DNA of 64,000 nucleotides from Candidatus Saganbacteria bacterium (GTDB taxonomy: Bacteria; Margulisbacteria; WOR-1; XYC2-FULL-46-14; WPAF01). Of this stretch, positions 1 to 7,034 are shown piece by piece (position 1 is the stretch's first letter; each line of letters opens with the position of its first letter). The DNA lies in NCBI GenBank assembly GCA_016223205.1, contig JACRPM010000006.1, positions 124,001 to 188,000 on the forward strand, read 5' to 3'. The notes under the pieces are model-generated. The model saw only the letters and a program-made list of their open reading frames with translations. It searched no databases and was not told the DNA's origin. Both the position numbers and the translations under genes were made by a program.

Positions 1-287
1 GATCATAACGACGCGAGCTACGTCTTTCCCTATTTGGCCTTGCTCCGCGTGGGGTTTACATCCCGCCATGTTACCATGGCGGGACGGGAGCTCTTACCTC
101 CCGTTTTCACCATCGCCTCTCCCCCGGTAAACCGGGGAAGGTGGGCTGTGTAATTTCTGTTGCACTTTCCTTCAGGTTGCCCTGAGTCGCCGTTAGCGAC
201 CACGCCGCTCTGCGGAGCCCGGACTTTCCTCCGTGAACCTAAGCGCTTGCGCGCATGGTTCACGGCGATCGACTGGCCCGCCCGGAG
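1..287 (-). ncRNA. rnpB: RNase P RNA, bacterial type A (3' end outside window)
   Basis: This is the catalytic RNA of RNase P, which trims the 5' leader from pre-tRNAs. Read on the minus strand it shows the conserved blocks in order: GAGGAAAGTCCGGGCTCC (232-214), ACAGAAA (160-154), GGTAAGAGC (98-90) and the late block with GCAAGGCCAAATAGG (about 57-28). The P1 5' strand starts near 287, just downstream of an extended -10 box. The 3' strand containing the last P4 and P1 halves lies beyond base 1, so the gene is partial. A 77-codon open frame on the same strand is accidental. Confidence 0.96.
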
Positions 288-290
288 ATA

Positions 291-299
291 ATTATAACA
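291..299 (-). promoter_or_regulatory. Extended -10 promoter of rnpB
   Basis: On the minus strand the sequence reads TGTTATAAT, a TGn-extended -10 box ending at 291. This places transcription start near 284-287, at the predicted 5' end of RNase P RNA. No good -35 box is visible. It lies back to back with the ECF-type promoter of the divergent sigma-factor operon. Confidence 0.7.
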
Positions 300-302
300 C
301 AG

Positions 303-331
303 GGAACCTTTTCTGGATTATTATTGTCTAA
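303..331 (+). promoter_or_regulatory. Sigma-E-like ECF promoter upstream of the sigma factor gene
   Basis: GGAACCT at 303-309 and GTCTAA at 326-331, separated by exactly 16 bases, match the known sigma-E/RpoE style consensus (GGAACTT, 15-16 bases, GTCTAA). The predicted start lies about 10 bases before the gene, leaving room only for the GGGAGG ribosome site at 339-344. The same motif with the same spacing occurs at 1108-1136, supporting autoregulation by the sigma factor encoded here. Confidence 0.75.
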
Positions 332-348
332 GTAATGTGGGAGGTTGA

Positions 349-840
349 ATGGTAAAAGCCGATTTTGACCAGGTATATGAGGAACATAAGATCAAGGTCT
401 GGAAGCTGGTTTCCCGCTACGTCTTTACGCGTGAGGATCGGGAAGACCTATTCCAGGAAATTTTCCTGAAAGTCCACCGGGCCCTGCCCCGCTTCCGGGG
501 AGAGGCCGCACTTGATACCTGGATCTATAAGATAGCGGTCAATACCGCCTTAAATTATTTAAACCGACAGAACCGCTTCGGGTGGGCCAAGCAAATGCTC
601 GGCAACCTGAGAATGGTTGAGGAAGAAGCCCCGGAGCCCGCCACAGACCTGGAGGAGTTGAAACCTCTTAAAAAATTGAACCCGCAACAGAGGATGGTAC
701 TGCTGCTGGCGGAGGTCGAGGAGAAAAAGCTGGAAGAAATAGCCGAAATGATGAAAATTCCTATCGGCACGGTCAAGTCCACCTTGTACCGCGCCCGGGA
801 AATACTAAAAAAGGAAGCGAGGAAAAATGGGGGATTATGA
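349..840 (+). CDS. ECF RNA polymerase sigma factor (sigma-70 family, RpoE-like)
   Basis: A 163-residue extracytoplasmic-function sigma factor expected to direct RNA polymerase to envelope-stress promoters. The N-terminal half carries sigma region 2 (DLFQEIFLKVHRALPRF, then DTWIYKIAVNTALNYL) and the C-terminal half region 4, with the helix-turn-helix around KLEEIAEMMKIPIGTVKSTL. Length is normal for the family. The start is set by GGGAGG five bases upstream. It overlaps the next gene, a small membrane protein, by 14 bases, the usual arrangement for a sigma/anti-sigma pair. A promoter resembling its own expected consensus lies directly upstream, so it is probably self-activating. Confidence 0.9.
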   Translation: MVKADFDQVYEEHKIKVWKLVSRYVFTREDREDLFQEIFLKVHRALPRFRGEAALDTWIYKIAVNTALNYLNRQNRFGWAKQMLGNLRMVEEEAPEPATDLEELKPLKKLNPQQRMVLLLAEVEEKKLEEIAEMMKIPIGTVKSTLYRAREILKKEARKNGGL

Positions 841-1105
841 GGAATATATAGATCGGCTTAAGGCGTCCGGCCCGGGATTCGACGACCAAAAGATGTCTTC
901 ACGGATCAAAGCTGGGATAACCGGACGAGCGCGGCACGCCAGGCTGGCCCTGGGAGGAGCCCTGGTTTTGCTGCTGATCGGCTCGGTGATCTATTTCAAT
1001 GTTCTCCCCCATTTTTTCGGCAATGGCGTAACCTTGGCGGATTATGTCTTTCGGCAGAATGAAATGAATGGCGACCAGATCCTAAATTATATTTTTATGG
1101 ATTAA
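827..1105 (+). CDS. Small membrane protein, probable anti-sigma partner
   Basis: A 92-residue protein with a short charged cytoplasmic N-terminus (about residues 1-38), one membrane helix (about 41-60, rich in L, V, I) and a roughly 30-residue outer part. It overlaps the ECF sigma gene, is co-transcribed with it, and has the one-helix topology of anti-sigma factors, so it probably holds the sigma factor at the inner membrane. No zinc-binding ZAS motif (HxxxCxxC) is present and the protein is shorter than typical RseA-like anti-sigmas. The assignment therefore rests on position and topology rather than family recognition. Confidence 0.6.
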   Translation: MGDYEEYIDRLKASGPGFDDQKMSSRIKAGITGRARHARLALGGALVLLLIGSVIYFNVLPHFFGNGVTLADYVFRQNEMNGDQILNYIFMD

Positions 1106-1107
1106 AT

Positions 1108-1136
1108 GGAACTTTTTAGCGCAGGGCGGCGTCTAA
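1108..1136 (+). promoter_or_regulatory. Sigma-E-like ECF promoter upstream of the Spy-like gene
   Basis: GGAACTT at 1108-1114, then 16 bases, then GTCTAA at 1131-1136: a near-perfect sigma-E-type promoter with the same spacing as the one at 303-331. Transcription would start near 1143, giving a leader of about 27 bases that contains AAGGAGG. It gives the Spy-like gene and those downstream an internal stress-inducible promoter. Confidence 0.78.
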
Positions 1137-1169
1137 TGGTTACGAAACATAAAAGGAGGAATCGGGATA

Positions 1170-1709
1170 ATGATTAGAAAATATTTTTTGGCAATTTTAT
1201 TGATCACAGTCGTCCTGTCGGGGATTTCTTTGGGGGTTCCTCTCTTTGGGCCGCCGAGAGACAAGGACCCCATGGCTGAGCGGATGATAGAAAGGATGGC
1301 AAAGGACATCGGGTTGACGCAGCAGCAAAAAGATAAGTTTTTGTCCGGGGCCAAGCAGATCGAAGAAGAGGCAAAAGAAATCCATTCCAAAAATAAGGAG
1401 CTTTTCGATAAAATCGAAAAAGAAATTCTCAAAGAATCGCCGGACAGTAAAGCTATATACGGTAATATGCAGCTGATCAGCCGGAATATGACTCAAATCC
1501 AGTTTAAGCGAATGGATCAAATTATCCAGCTGCGAAAAGAGCTGACTCCTGAACAAAAGGCAAAGCTTGAGAAAATAATAAGAGGAAGGAAAGAACGGGA
1601 AAAGAAAATGTTTGAAAAAATAAGACAAAAAGACCGGAAAGATAGGGGGTCGGGTGGTCCGGAAGGTCCTTTAGGCCCTGGTGGTCCTGAGGGTGTCGAG
1701 AGTAAATAG
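1170..1709 (+). CDS. Spy/CpxP-like periplasmic protein with LTxxQ motifs
   Basis: A 179-residue secreted protein: signal peptide in about the first 23 residues, then a highly charged helical region with two LTxxQ motifs (GLTQQQKDKF near residue 50 and ELTPEQKAKLEKI near 127), the hallmark of the Spy/CpxP/ZraP family of periplasmic chaperones and stress sensors. The C-terminus has a short Gly-Xaa-Yaa stretch (GPEGPLGPGGPEG). Its start is fixed by AAGGAGG ten bases upstream. It lies directly behind a sigma-E-like promoter and within an ECF sigma/exporter cluster, which fits an envelope-stress role. Ligand or metal specificity cannot be read from the sequence. Confidence 0.75.
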   Translation: MIRKYFLAILLITVVLSGISLGVPLFGPPRDKDPMAERMIERMAKDIGLTQQQKDKFLSGAKQIEEEAKEIHSKNKELFDKIEKEILKESPDSKAIYGNMQLISRNMTQIQFKRMDQIIQLRKELTPEQKAKLEKIIRGRKEREKKMFEKIRQKDRKDRGSGGPEGPLGPGGPEGVESK

Positions 1710-1778
1710 TTTATGGAGGTGATATTTATTTATTGTTGGTAGAATACGGTATTATTGCTTAATAAGGGGGTATGAAGC

Positions 1779-2309
1779 ATGGATATGAAAATTAGTGGGG
1801 AAGCTCTTTCTCGAAAATGGATTAATGGCATTTTCAGTAAAGTGGACACGAATGCCGACGGGGAAATAAATAAAAGTGAATTTCTAGATGCGTTATCGAA
1901 AATAATGGCAGAAAAGACGACCGGGAAAAATGACGCCACTTCTAAAATTGATGTGGACAAGCTATTTTCTGAGATTGACCAGGACGGGGACGGGATCATT
2001 TCCAAGGATGAATTTACCCAGTTTGATGAAGAGAAAAAGAAAGTGCCCCCACCCATGCCTTTTGGGTTTAATTTATTAGATTTGCTTCTGTCAAGCAGCG
2101 ATAGCGATAAATTCTCAGAAATTGACACGAATGGCGACGGAGTGATTTCGCAAGATGAGTTTGTCAAGTATATTGAAAAGCAGAAAGAGGCCTTACAGAC
2201 AAATTTGCAGACGATGTTTGTCGGTGCCAGCGTCGATAACGATGTAGTTGCCGGTACGGCCGATACTGATACTGCCTTAAGTGGCGATAGCGCCGTCAGT
2301 ATTGTTTAA
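1779..2309 (+). CDS. EF-hand calcium-binding protein (three canonical loops)
   Basis: A 176-residue protein with three textbook EF-hand loops: residues 23-34 (DTNADGEINKSE), 67-78 (DQDGDGIISKDE) and 116-127 (DTNGDGVISQDE). Each has acidic or polar ligands at positions 1, 3, 5 and 12 and glycine at position 6, so calcium binding is likely. A proline-rich linker (about 89-95) and a hydrophobic stretch separate hands two and three. The last 40 residues are acidic and Ser/Thr/Val-rich. No signal peptide is visible, so it is probably cytosolic. It sits between the Spy-like gene and the TolC-MacAB exporter; its target is unknown. Confidence 0.85.
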   Translation: MDMKISGEALSRKWINGIFSKVDTNADGEINKSEFLDALSKIMAEKTTGKNDATSKIDVDKLFSEIDQDGDGIISKDEFTQFDEEKKKVPPPMPFGFNLLDLLLSSSDSDKFSEIDTNGDGVISQDEFVKYIEKQKEALQTNLQTMFVGASVDNDVVAGTADTDTALSGDSAVSIV

Positions 2310-2345
2310 GACGTAATTCAATTCTGCTTATCTTATCAGAAGAAA

Positions 2346-2354
2346 TGATATAAT
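2346..2354 (+). promoter_or_regulatory. Extended -10 promoter before the TolC-like gene
   Basis: TGATATAAT is a TGn-extended -10 box with a consensus hexamer (2349-2354). Transcription would begin near 2361, about 18 bases before the proposed CTG start and upstream of AAAGGAG. No convincing -35 box is present. It would let the exporter genes be expressed independently of the ECF operon. Confidence 0.5.
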
Positions 2355-2378
2355 TGCGGGATTGAAAGGAGCCTGGTT

Positions 2379-3605
2379 CTGAAAAGAATATTTTTAGCGA
2401 TTATCATTATCTCATTTTTAACCGGGGAGCTATCCGCCTTCACCTGGCAGCAGGCCTGGGAGCTGGCAGAGCGGAACAATTACCAGATAAAGAGCGCCCA
2501 AAGCCAGACCGAGGCCGTGCGCTGGAATTATTATAAAAGCTTTACCCCTTTTCTTCCCCAGCTTTCCGCTTCGTTATCGATGGGGGAAAGTTCCAGCGGA
2601 AGTTTTTCCGAACCGGTAAAGAGCGATTCCTACGGCATCACAGCCACCCAGACGTTGTTTTCCGGTCTTAGCAATTATTTCAGCAACCTTTCCGCCCGCG
2701 CCGGCCTGGACCGGTCCCGGGCCTCGCTAGATCAGGCCAGATCAGACATTAATTTCAGCTTGCGCCAGCAGTTCGTTGAACTGGCAGTGGCCGACGAAAA
2801 TCTCAAGCTTCTCCAAAATATCTTAACCCGGCGCCGGGATAACACCGCCCTGATCGACCTGCAGTTTCGGAACGGGCGCGAAGACAAAGGCGCCCTGTTG
2901 AGGACCCGGGCGGACGAGGCCGAAGCCGAATATAATCTATCTTCCGCCGGCCGGTCCCAAAAGCTTTCCCGCCTGAAGTTGACCCAGCTTTTATCTTTCG
3001 AGGTGGACCGGGCCGAGGGTGAAATGAAGGTGACCCCGCCGGCCCGGCCGAATTTCGAAGCTTTATTATCCGCGGCGCCCGCCTATACGATCGCGCAAAA
3101 AGCGGCCGAGACGGCGGATTTGGCGTATCAGGAATCGATCAGCGGATTCTTGCCGACGGTTTCGCTGAACGGCTCCATCCGCAAAAGCGGGACCGATTGG
3201 TCGGCCTTAAGCCGCAGCAACAGCTGGAGCTTGAGCGTATCCTATCCCTTTTTCCCGGGAGGGGGCAACGCGGCCGACCGTATCAGGTTCGCCGCGCTTA
3301 ACGACCAGGCCCGGCAGGATCTTATAAAAGCCAAAAACGATTTGAGGTACGACCTGGAATCGGCTTACGAACAATTTAAGGACGCGCTGGAAGCGCAGAA
3401 AGTGGCCCGGCTTTCGGAAGAAGCCGCCAAACTGCGGGCGGAGATCGCCCGGACCAAGTACCTAAACGGCCTGATCGGCTACGATGAATGGGTCATCATC
3501 GAGAACGATTATATAAATTCTCAAAAATCGTCCCTCGCCAGGAGGCGGACGGCGCTATTGGCGGAAGCGGGCTGGATAAATTCCTACGGAGGTATTATTA
3601 AATGA
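2379..3605 (+). CDS. TolC-family outer-membrane efflux protein (CTG start)
   Basis: An outer-membrane channel subunit for a MacAB-type exporter. The region from residue about 70 onward has TolC-like heptad-rich helices (for example the stretches around LRQQFVELAVADENLKLL and DLRYDLESAYEQFKDAL). I place the start at CTG 2379: AAAGGAG (2365-2371) is seven bases upstream and the new N-terminus, KRIFLAIIIISFLTGELSA, is a typical signal peptide, giving 408 residues. A GTG start at 2517 would remove the signal peptide and part of the first helix. The stop overlaps the ATG of the adaptor gene. Confidence 0.85.
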   Translation: MKRIFLAIIIISFLTGELSAFTWQQAWELAERNNYQIKSAQSQTEAVRWNYYKSFTPFLPQLSASLSMGESSSGSFSEPVKSDSYGITATQTLFSGLSNYFSNLSARAGLDRSRASLDQARSDINFSLRQQFVELAVADENLKLLQNILTRRRDNTALIDLQFRNGREDKGALLRTRADEAEAEYNLSSAGRSQKLSRLKLTQLLSFEVDRAEGEMKVTPPARPNFEALLSAAPAYTIAQKAAETADLAYQESISGFLPTVSLNGSIRKSGTDWSALSRSNSWSLSVSYPFFPGGGNAADRIRFAALNDQARQDLIKAKNDLRYDLESAYEQFKDALEAQKVARLSEEAAKLRAEIARTKYLNGLIGYDEWVIIENDYINSQKSSLARRRTALLAEAGWINSYGGIIK

Positions 3606-4543
3606 AAATTCTTCTGGTTATTGTTTCTTGTTTCTTGGTTATTGCCTTCGGTGGATGTGCGGCGAAGAAAGAGAAGCCGTTGGAAATAGTTAAAGTGACC
3701 AGGGGCAATATCCAATCGAGCATTCCCGCCACCGGCACGGTGATGCCCCGCAATCGCCTGGAGATCAAGCCGCCGGTCTCGGGCCGCATCGAGCAGGTGC
3801 TGGTGGTGGAGGGGCAAAAAATAAGGAAAGGTGAAATTTTAGTCTGGATGAGCTCGCTGGAGCGGGCCGCGCTTATCGATGCCGCGCGGGCCGGCGGGGC
3901 CGAAGAGGTTAAGCGCTGGGAAGAGATATACAAGCCCACTCCAGTGGTCGCGCCCATCGACGGGTTTATCATCGTGGGGAACGTGGAGGCCGGGCAGACC
4001 TTTACCAGCAACGACACTGTGCTGGTGATGGCCGACCAGCTCATCGTCAAGGCGCAGGTGGATGAGACCGATATCGGGCGTATCCGGGTGGGCCAGCCGG
4101 TCGAGATCGTGCTGGATGCCTATCCCCAGGAGAAGATCGAAGGCAAAGTGGAACACATCGCCTACGAATCGACCGTCATTAACAACGTTACCATCTATAC
4201 GGTTGATGTGATCCCGCGCCTGGTCCCGGAATTTTTCCGTTCCGGAATGAGCGCTACGGTGAATTTTTCCCAGACCCAGAGGGAAAACGTACTGGCGCTG
4301 CCGATCAAAGCCGTAAGAAAGCGCGGCAAGAACTCCTATGTCTTCAAGATAAAAACGCCGGGAGGAGCTCCGGAGCCGCTCCAGGTGGAAGCCGGGCTCG
4401 AGAACACCGAGCATATCGAGATCGTCTCGGGGCTGAACGAGGGCGATAGTGTGGTCATCCCCACCGATGAAATGGTAAAAAAGCTGGGGCCGCAAAGAGG
4501 AGGCCCTCCTTCCTTTAATCCCTTCGGCAGCCAGAGAAGGTAA
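3602..4543 (+). CDS. MacA-like periplasmic adaptor (membrane fusion) lipoprotein
   Basis: A 313-residue HlyD/MacA-family adaptor linking an inner-membrane ABC transporter to a TolC channel. The first 19 residues are a lipoprotein-like signal ending FGGC, so Cys19 is the likely lipidation site. Two half-lipoyl segments (around SGRIEQVLVVEGQKIRKGE and PIDGFIIVGNVEAGQTF) flank a very short helical insert, far shorter than the hairpin of canonical MacA. A beta-barrel and a membrane-proximal domain follow (near LALPIKAVRKRGKNSYVF). The C-terminus is Gly/Pro-rich. It overlaps the TolC stop codon and ends two bases before the MacB-like ATG, forming a three-gene exporter. Confidence 0.88.
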   Translation: MKILLVIVSCFLVIAFGGCAAKKEKPLEIVKVTRGNIQSSIPATGTVMPRNRLEIKPPVSGRIEQVLVVEGQKIRKGEILVWMSSLERAALIDAARAGGAEEVKRWEEIYKPTPVVAPIDGFIIVGNVEAGQTFTSNDTVLVMADQLIVKAQVDETDIGRIRVGQPVEIVLDAYPQEKIEGKVEHIAYESTVINNVTIYTVDVIPRLVPEFFRSGMSATVNFSQTQRENVLALPIKAVRKRGKNSYVFKIKTPGGAPEPLQVEAGLENTEHIEIVSGLNEGDSVVIPTDEMVKKLGPQRGGPPSFNPFGSQRR

Positions 4544-4545
4544 TA

Positions 4546-6507
4546 ATGGCGCTGATCGAGCTCAATAAAGTAAAGAAAACCTACTACATCGGCGGCCAGA
4601 TCCCGGTCCAGGCCTTGCAGGAGGTAACGCTAACGATCGAAGCCGGGGAATTTGTGGCCATCATGGGCCCGTCCGGTTCCGGCAAATCGACCCTTTTGGC
4701 GATCTTGGGTCTTTTGGACCGGCCCGATTCCGGCAGTTACCAACTACTCGGCAAAGAGGTTTCCCATCTCTCTGAACAAGAAACTTCCTGTTTGCGCAAT
4801 CGCTTACTGGGTTTTGTTTTCCAATCGTTCAACCTGTTGCCGCGGCTCGATATCGTTACCAACACCATGCTGCCCTTTCTTTATTGTCAGGGGGCGTCCG
4901 TAGCCGAAAGGGCCGAAGCGCAAGCCCTGCTTAAACGCGTGGGGCTGGGCGATCGTCTGCATCATCGTCCCAACCAGCTTTCGGGCGGTCAGCAGCAAAG
5001 GGTGGCCCTGGCCAGGGCTTTGGCGAACAAGCCCCTGATAATCATGGCTGATGAGCCCACCGGCAATCTCGATTCGAGATCCGCCCGGGAGATCATCGAT
5101 CTTTTCAAGGAGATCAACGAGCAGGGGAACACTATCATAATGGTGACCCACGAAGCCGACCTGGCGTCCCAGGCCAGCCGCATCATCAGTTTATCCGACG
5201 GCCGCATCGTCTCCGATCAAAGGGTAAAGGAACAAGCGGCCGGCAGGACGGCGGAGTTGCCCCAATTCAAGCCCCGCAACCTGAATCTTTTTTCTCTCGG
5301 TCGGCTGGCTAATTATTTCAATGAGGCCTATCTCTCACTGCTCACCAATAAATTGCGCTCGTTCCTGTCGATCCTGGGGGTGGTGATCGGGGTGGGGGCG
5401 GTGATCGCCATGCTGGCCATCGGTTTCGGCGCACAAAGACAGGTTGAAAAAAGTTTGGCGGCGCTGGGGACCAACCTGCTAAGTGTCAGGACCGCTCCCC
5501 GCCAGCAGGGAATTTCGCTGGGGGCCGACTCCGTCACTCGCTTCACTCTGGAAGACCTCAACGCGCTAAAGACCCTGGAGGGGATAAAAGCGGTAGTGCC
5601 CTATGTCCAGGGCCGGGGCCAGGTGGTCTATCTCAACCGTAATTGGAACACGCAGATCTACGGGACCAGCACCGACTATCCATTGGTGCGCGATGCGACC
5701 CCGACCAGCGGCCGCTTTTTTACCGAGACCGAAGACCATATGCGGAGCAAAGTGGCGGTGATCGGAGTAGAGGTGGCCAAACAGCTTTTTCCCGACGAGA
5801 ATCCGGTGGGCAAGTGGATCAAGATCAACCGGGTGAGCTTCCAGGTGGTCGGAGTATTGCCGGAAAAGGGGGCGCGCGGCTTCCAGAACGCGGACGATCA
5901 GATCATCTTACCGCTTTCGACCGCCATGCACCGCCTGCTGGGCCGCGATTATATAAATTATTTTGATATCCAGGCCCAAAGCGCGGAAGACCTCTCCGGT
6001 ATTCAGGAAGCGGTTTCGCCGCTTTTGGTCAAGCTCCACCGCCTGCCGCCTTCCCAGGCCGATATTTTCGATGTGCGCAACATGGCCGATATCCAGAAAG
6101 CCGCTTCCGAAACGGTGAACACCTTCTCTTTTCTATTGGGCGCGATCGCGGCGGTGTCGCTTTTGGTCGGCGGCATCGGCATCATGAACATCATGCTGGT
6201 GATGGTGATGGAGCGCACCCATGAGATCGGCCTGCGCAAAGCATTGGGAGCCGAGAACGGCGATATCCTCACCCAATTTTTGGTGGAGGCGGTTTTGGTC
6301 TGCGTTTTGGGGGGGGTGATCGGGATCGGGGTGGGGGCTTTGATCTCGTTTTTGATATCCTTTTTCGCGGGCTGGACGGTGCTCATCACCGGGCGGTCTA
6401 TCCTTCTGGCTTTTTCTTTCTCGGTCTTGGTGGGGGTGGTCTTCGGCTTGTGGCCGGCCAGGCGCGCCTCGCGGCTTTTGCCTATCGAGGCCTTGCGTTA
6501 TGAATAG
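4546..6507 (+). CDS. MacB-like ABC transporter, fused ATPase and permease
   Basis: A 653-residue fused half-transporter that dimerises in the inner membrane. The N-terminal ATPase has Walker A GPSGSGKST (residues 41-49), signature LSGGQQQRVALARAL and Walker B LIIMADEPTGNLD. The C-terminal part has a first membrane helix around residues 270-295, a large periplasmic MacB core domain, then the FtsX-like bundle (LVGGIGIMNIMLVMVMERTHEIGLRKALGA near 545-575). Length equals classic MacB (about 650). With the adaptor and TolC-like protein it forms a tripartite pump or lipoprotein/toxin exporter; the substrate cannot be told. Its 3' end overlaps the convergent RNase H gene by 26 bases. Confidence 0.92.
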   Translation: MALIELNKVKKTYYIGGQIPVQALQEVTLTIEAGEFVAIMGPSGSGKSTLLAILGLLDRPDSGSYQLLGKEVSHLSEQETSCLRNRLLGFVFQSFNLLPRLDIVTNTMLPFLYCQGASVAERAEAQALLKRVGLGDRLHHRPNQLSGGQQQRVALARALANKPLIIMADEPTGNLDSRSAREIIDLFKEINEQGNTIIMVTHEADLASQASRIISLSDGRIVSDQRVKEQAAGRTAELPQFKPRNLNLFSLGRLANYFNEAYLSLLTNKLRSFLSILGVVIGVGAVIAMLAIGFGAQRQVEKSLAALGTNLLSVRTAPRQQGISLGADSVTRFTLEDLNALKTLEGIKAVVPYVQGRGQVVYLNRNWNTQIYGTSTDYPLVRDATPTSGRFFTETEDHMRSKVAVIGVEVAKQLFPDENPVGKWIKINRVSFQVVGVLPEKGARGFQNADDQIILPLSTAMHRLLGRDYINYFDIQAQSAEDLSGIQEAVSPLLVKLHRLPPSQADIFDVRNMADIQKAASETVNTFSFLLGAIAAVSLLVGGIGIMNIMLVMVMERTHEIGLRKALGAENGDILTQFLVEAVLVCVLGGVIGIGVGALISFLISFFAGWTVLITGRSILLAFSFSVLVGVVFGLWPARRASRLLPIEALRYE

Positions 6508-6886
6508 CCCGGTTGGCCAGGTCGTCGGCGTGCTGGTTGTCTTCGCGGTATTTGTGGGTTATCTCGAATTTTTTGAATTTAGCGATCAACTGCCGGGCAT
6601 GGAGGTGGAGCGGCTGTAATCCCTCGTTCTTGACCTTATATTCTCCCTTGATCTGCTTGACCATCAGCTCGGAATCCGAAAAAAAAGAGGCCTCATTGGC
6701 GCCCAATAATAAGGCCTCTTCCAATCCGCGTATCAAAGCCAGATACTCCGCAACGTTATTAGTGGCCCGGCCGATGTATTCGGCCACCTCTTTGATGACC
6801 TTTCCTTCCGATCTAACCACCACTCCCAAGCCGGCTTCTCCCGGATTGCCCCGGGAAGCTCCGTCGGCGAAGACCTCTACCTTCAT
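6482..6886 (-). CDS. rnhA: RNase HI-like ribonuclease
   Basis: A 134-residue RNase H fold protein that cleaves RNA in RNA-DNA hybrids. The four carboxylates are present: Asp8 (FADGASRGNPG), Glu47 (NNVAEY), Asp71 (SDSELMV) and Asp121 (HADDLAN). It lacks the long basic handle region of E. coli RNase HI, as in the short bacterial/archaeal branch, and no hybrid-binding domain is attached. Its ATG overlaps the stop of the 44-codon gene upstream (ATGA), and PolX precedes that, so it is the last gene of a DNA-maintenance operon. The 3' end overlaps the MacB-like gene in antisense. Confidence 0.92.
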   Translation of the reverse strand: MKVEVFADGASRGNPGEAGLGVVVRSEGKVIKEVAEYIGRATNNVAEYLALIRGLEEALLLGANEASFFSDSELMVKQIKGEYKVKNEGLQPLHLHARQLIAKFKKFEITHKYREDNQHADDLANRAIHNARPR

Positions 6887-7017
6887 TTCTTGACCGCTTT
6901 CATGACCGCCGGGACCCCCACCGAATCAATGGAGATCAAAAGGCACAGGATCGGCAAATCCACCGGGGTGTTGACCAGGCCGATCAAACGCAGGATGACA
7001 AAAAGAAGTGCTCCCAT
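6883..7017 (-). CDS. Small hydrophobic protein, 44 residues
   Basis: A short open frame (MGALLFVILRLIGLVNTPVD at the N-terminus, then PILCLLISIDSVGVPAV) between polX and rnhA. It is preceded by a strong ribosome site, GAGGGGGTGA, about six bases from the ATG, and its stop overlaps the rnhA ATG, which supports genuine translation. Two hydrophobic stretches suggest a membrane hairpin. I do not recognise the family. The spacing suggests it may also serve to couple translation of rnhA. Confidence 0.6.
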   Translation of the reverse strand: MGALLFVILRLIGLVNTPVDLPILCLLISIDSVGVPAVMKAVKK

Positions 7018-7034
7018 CTTTTCACCCCCTCGAA

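Noticed and set aside
30..263. 77-codon open frame on the minus strand
   Set aside because: It lies within RNase P RNA, whose conserved blocks account for the sequence.
2517..3605. GTG start for the TolC-like gene
   Set aside because: It removes the signal peptide; CTG 2379 has a good ribosome site and restores it.
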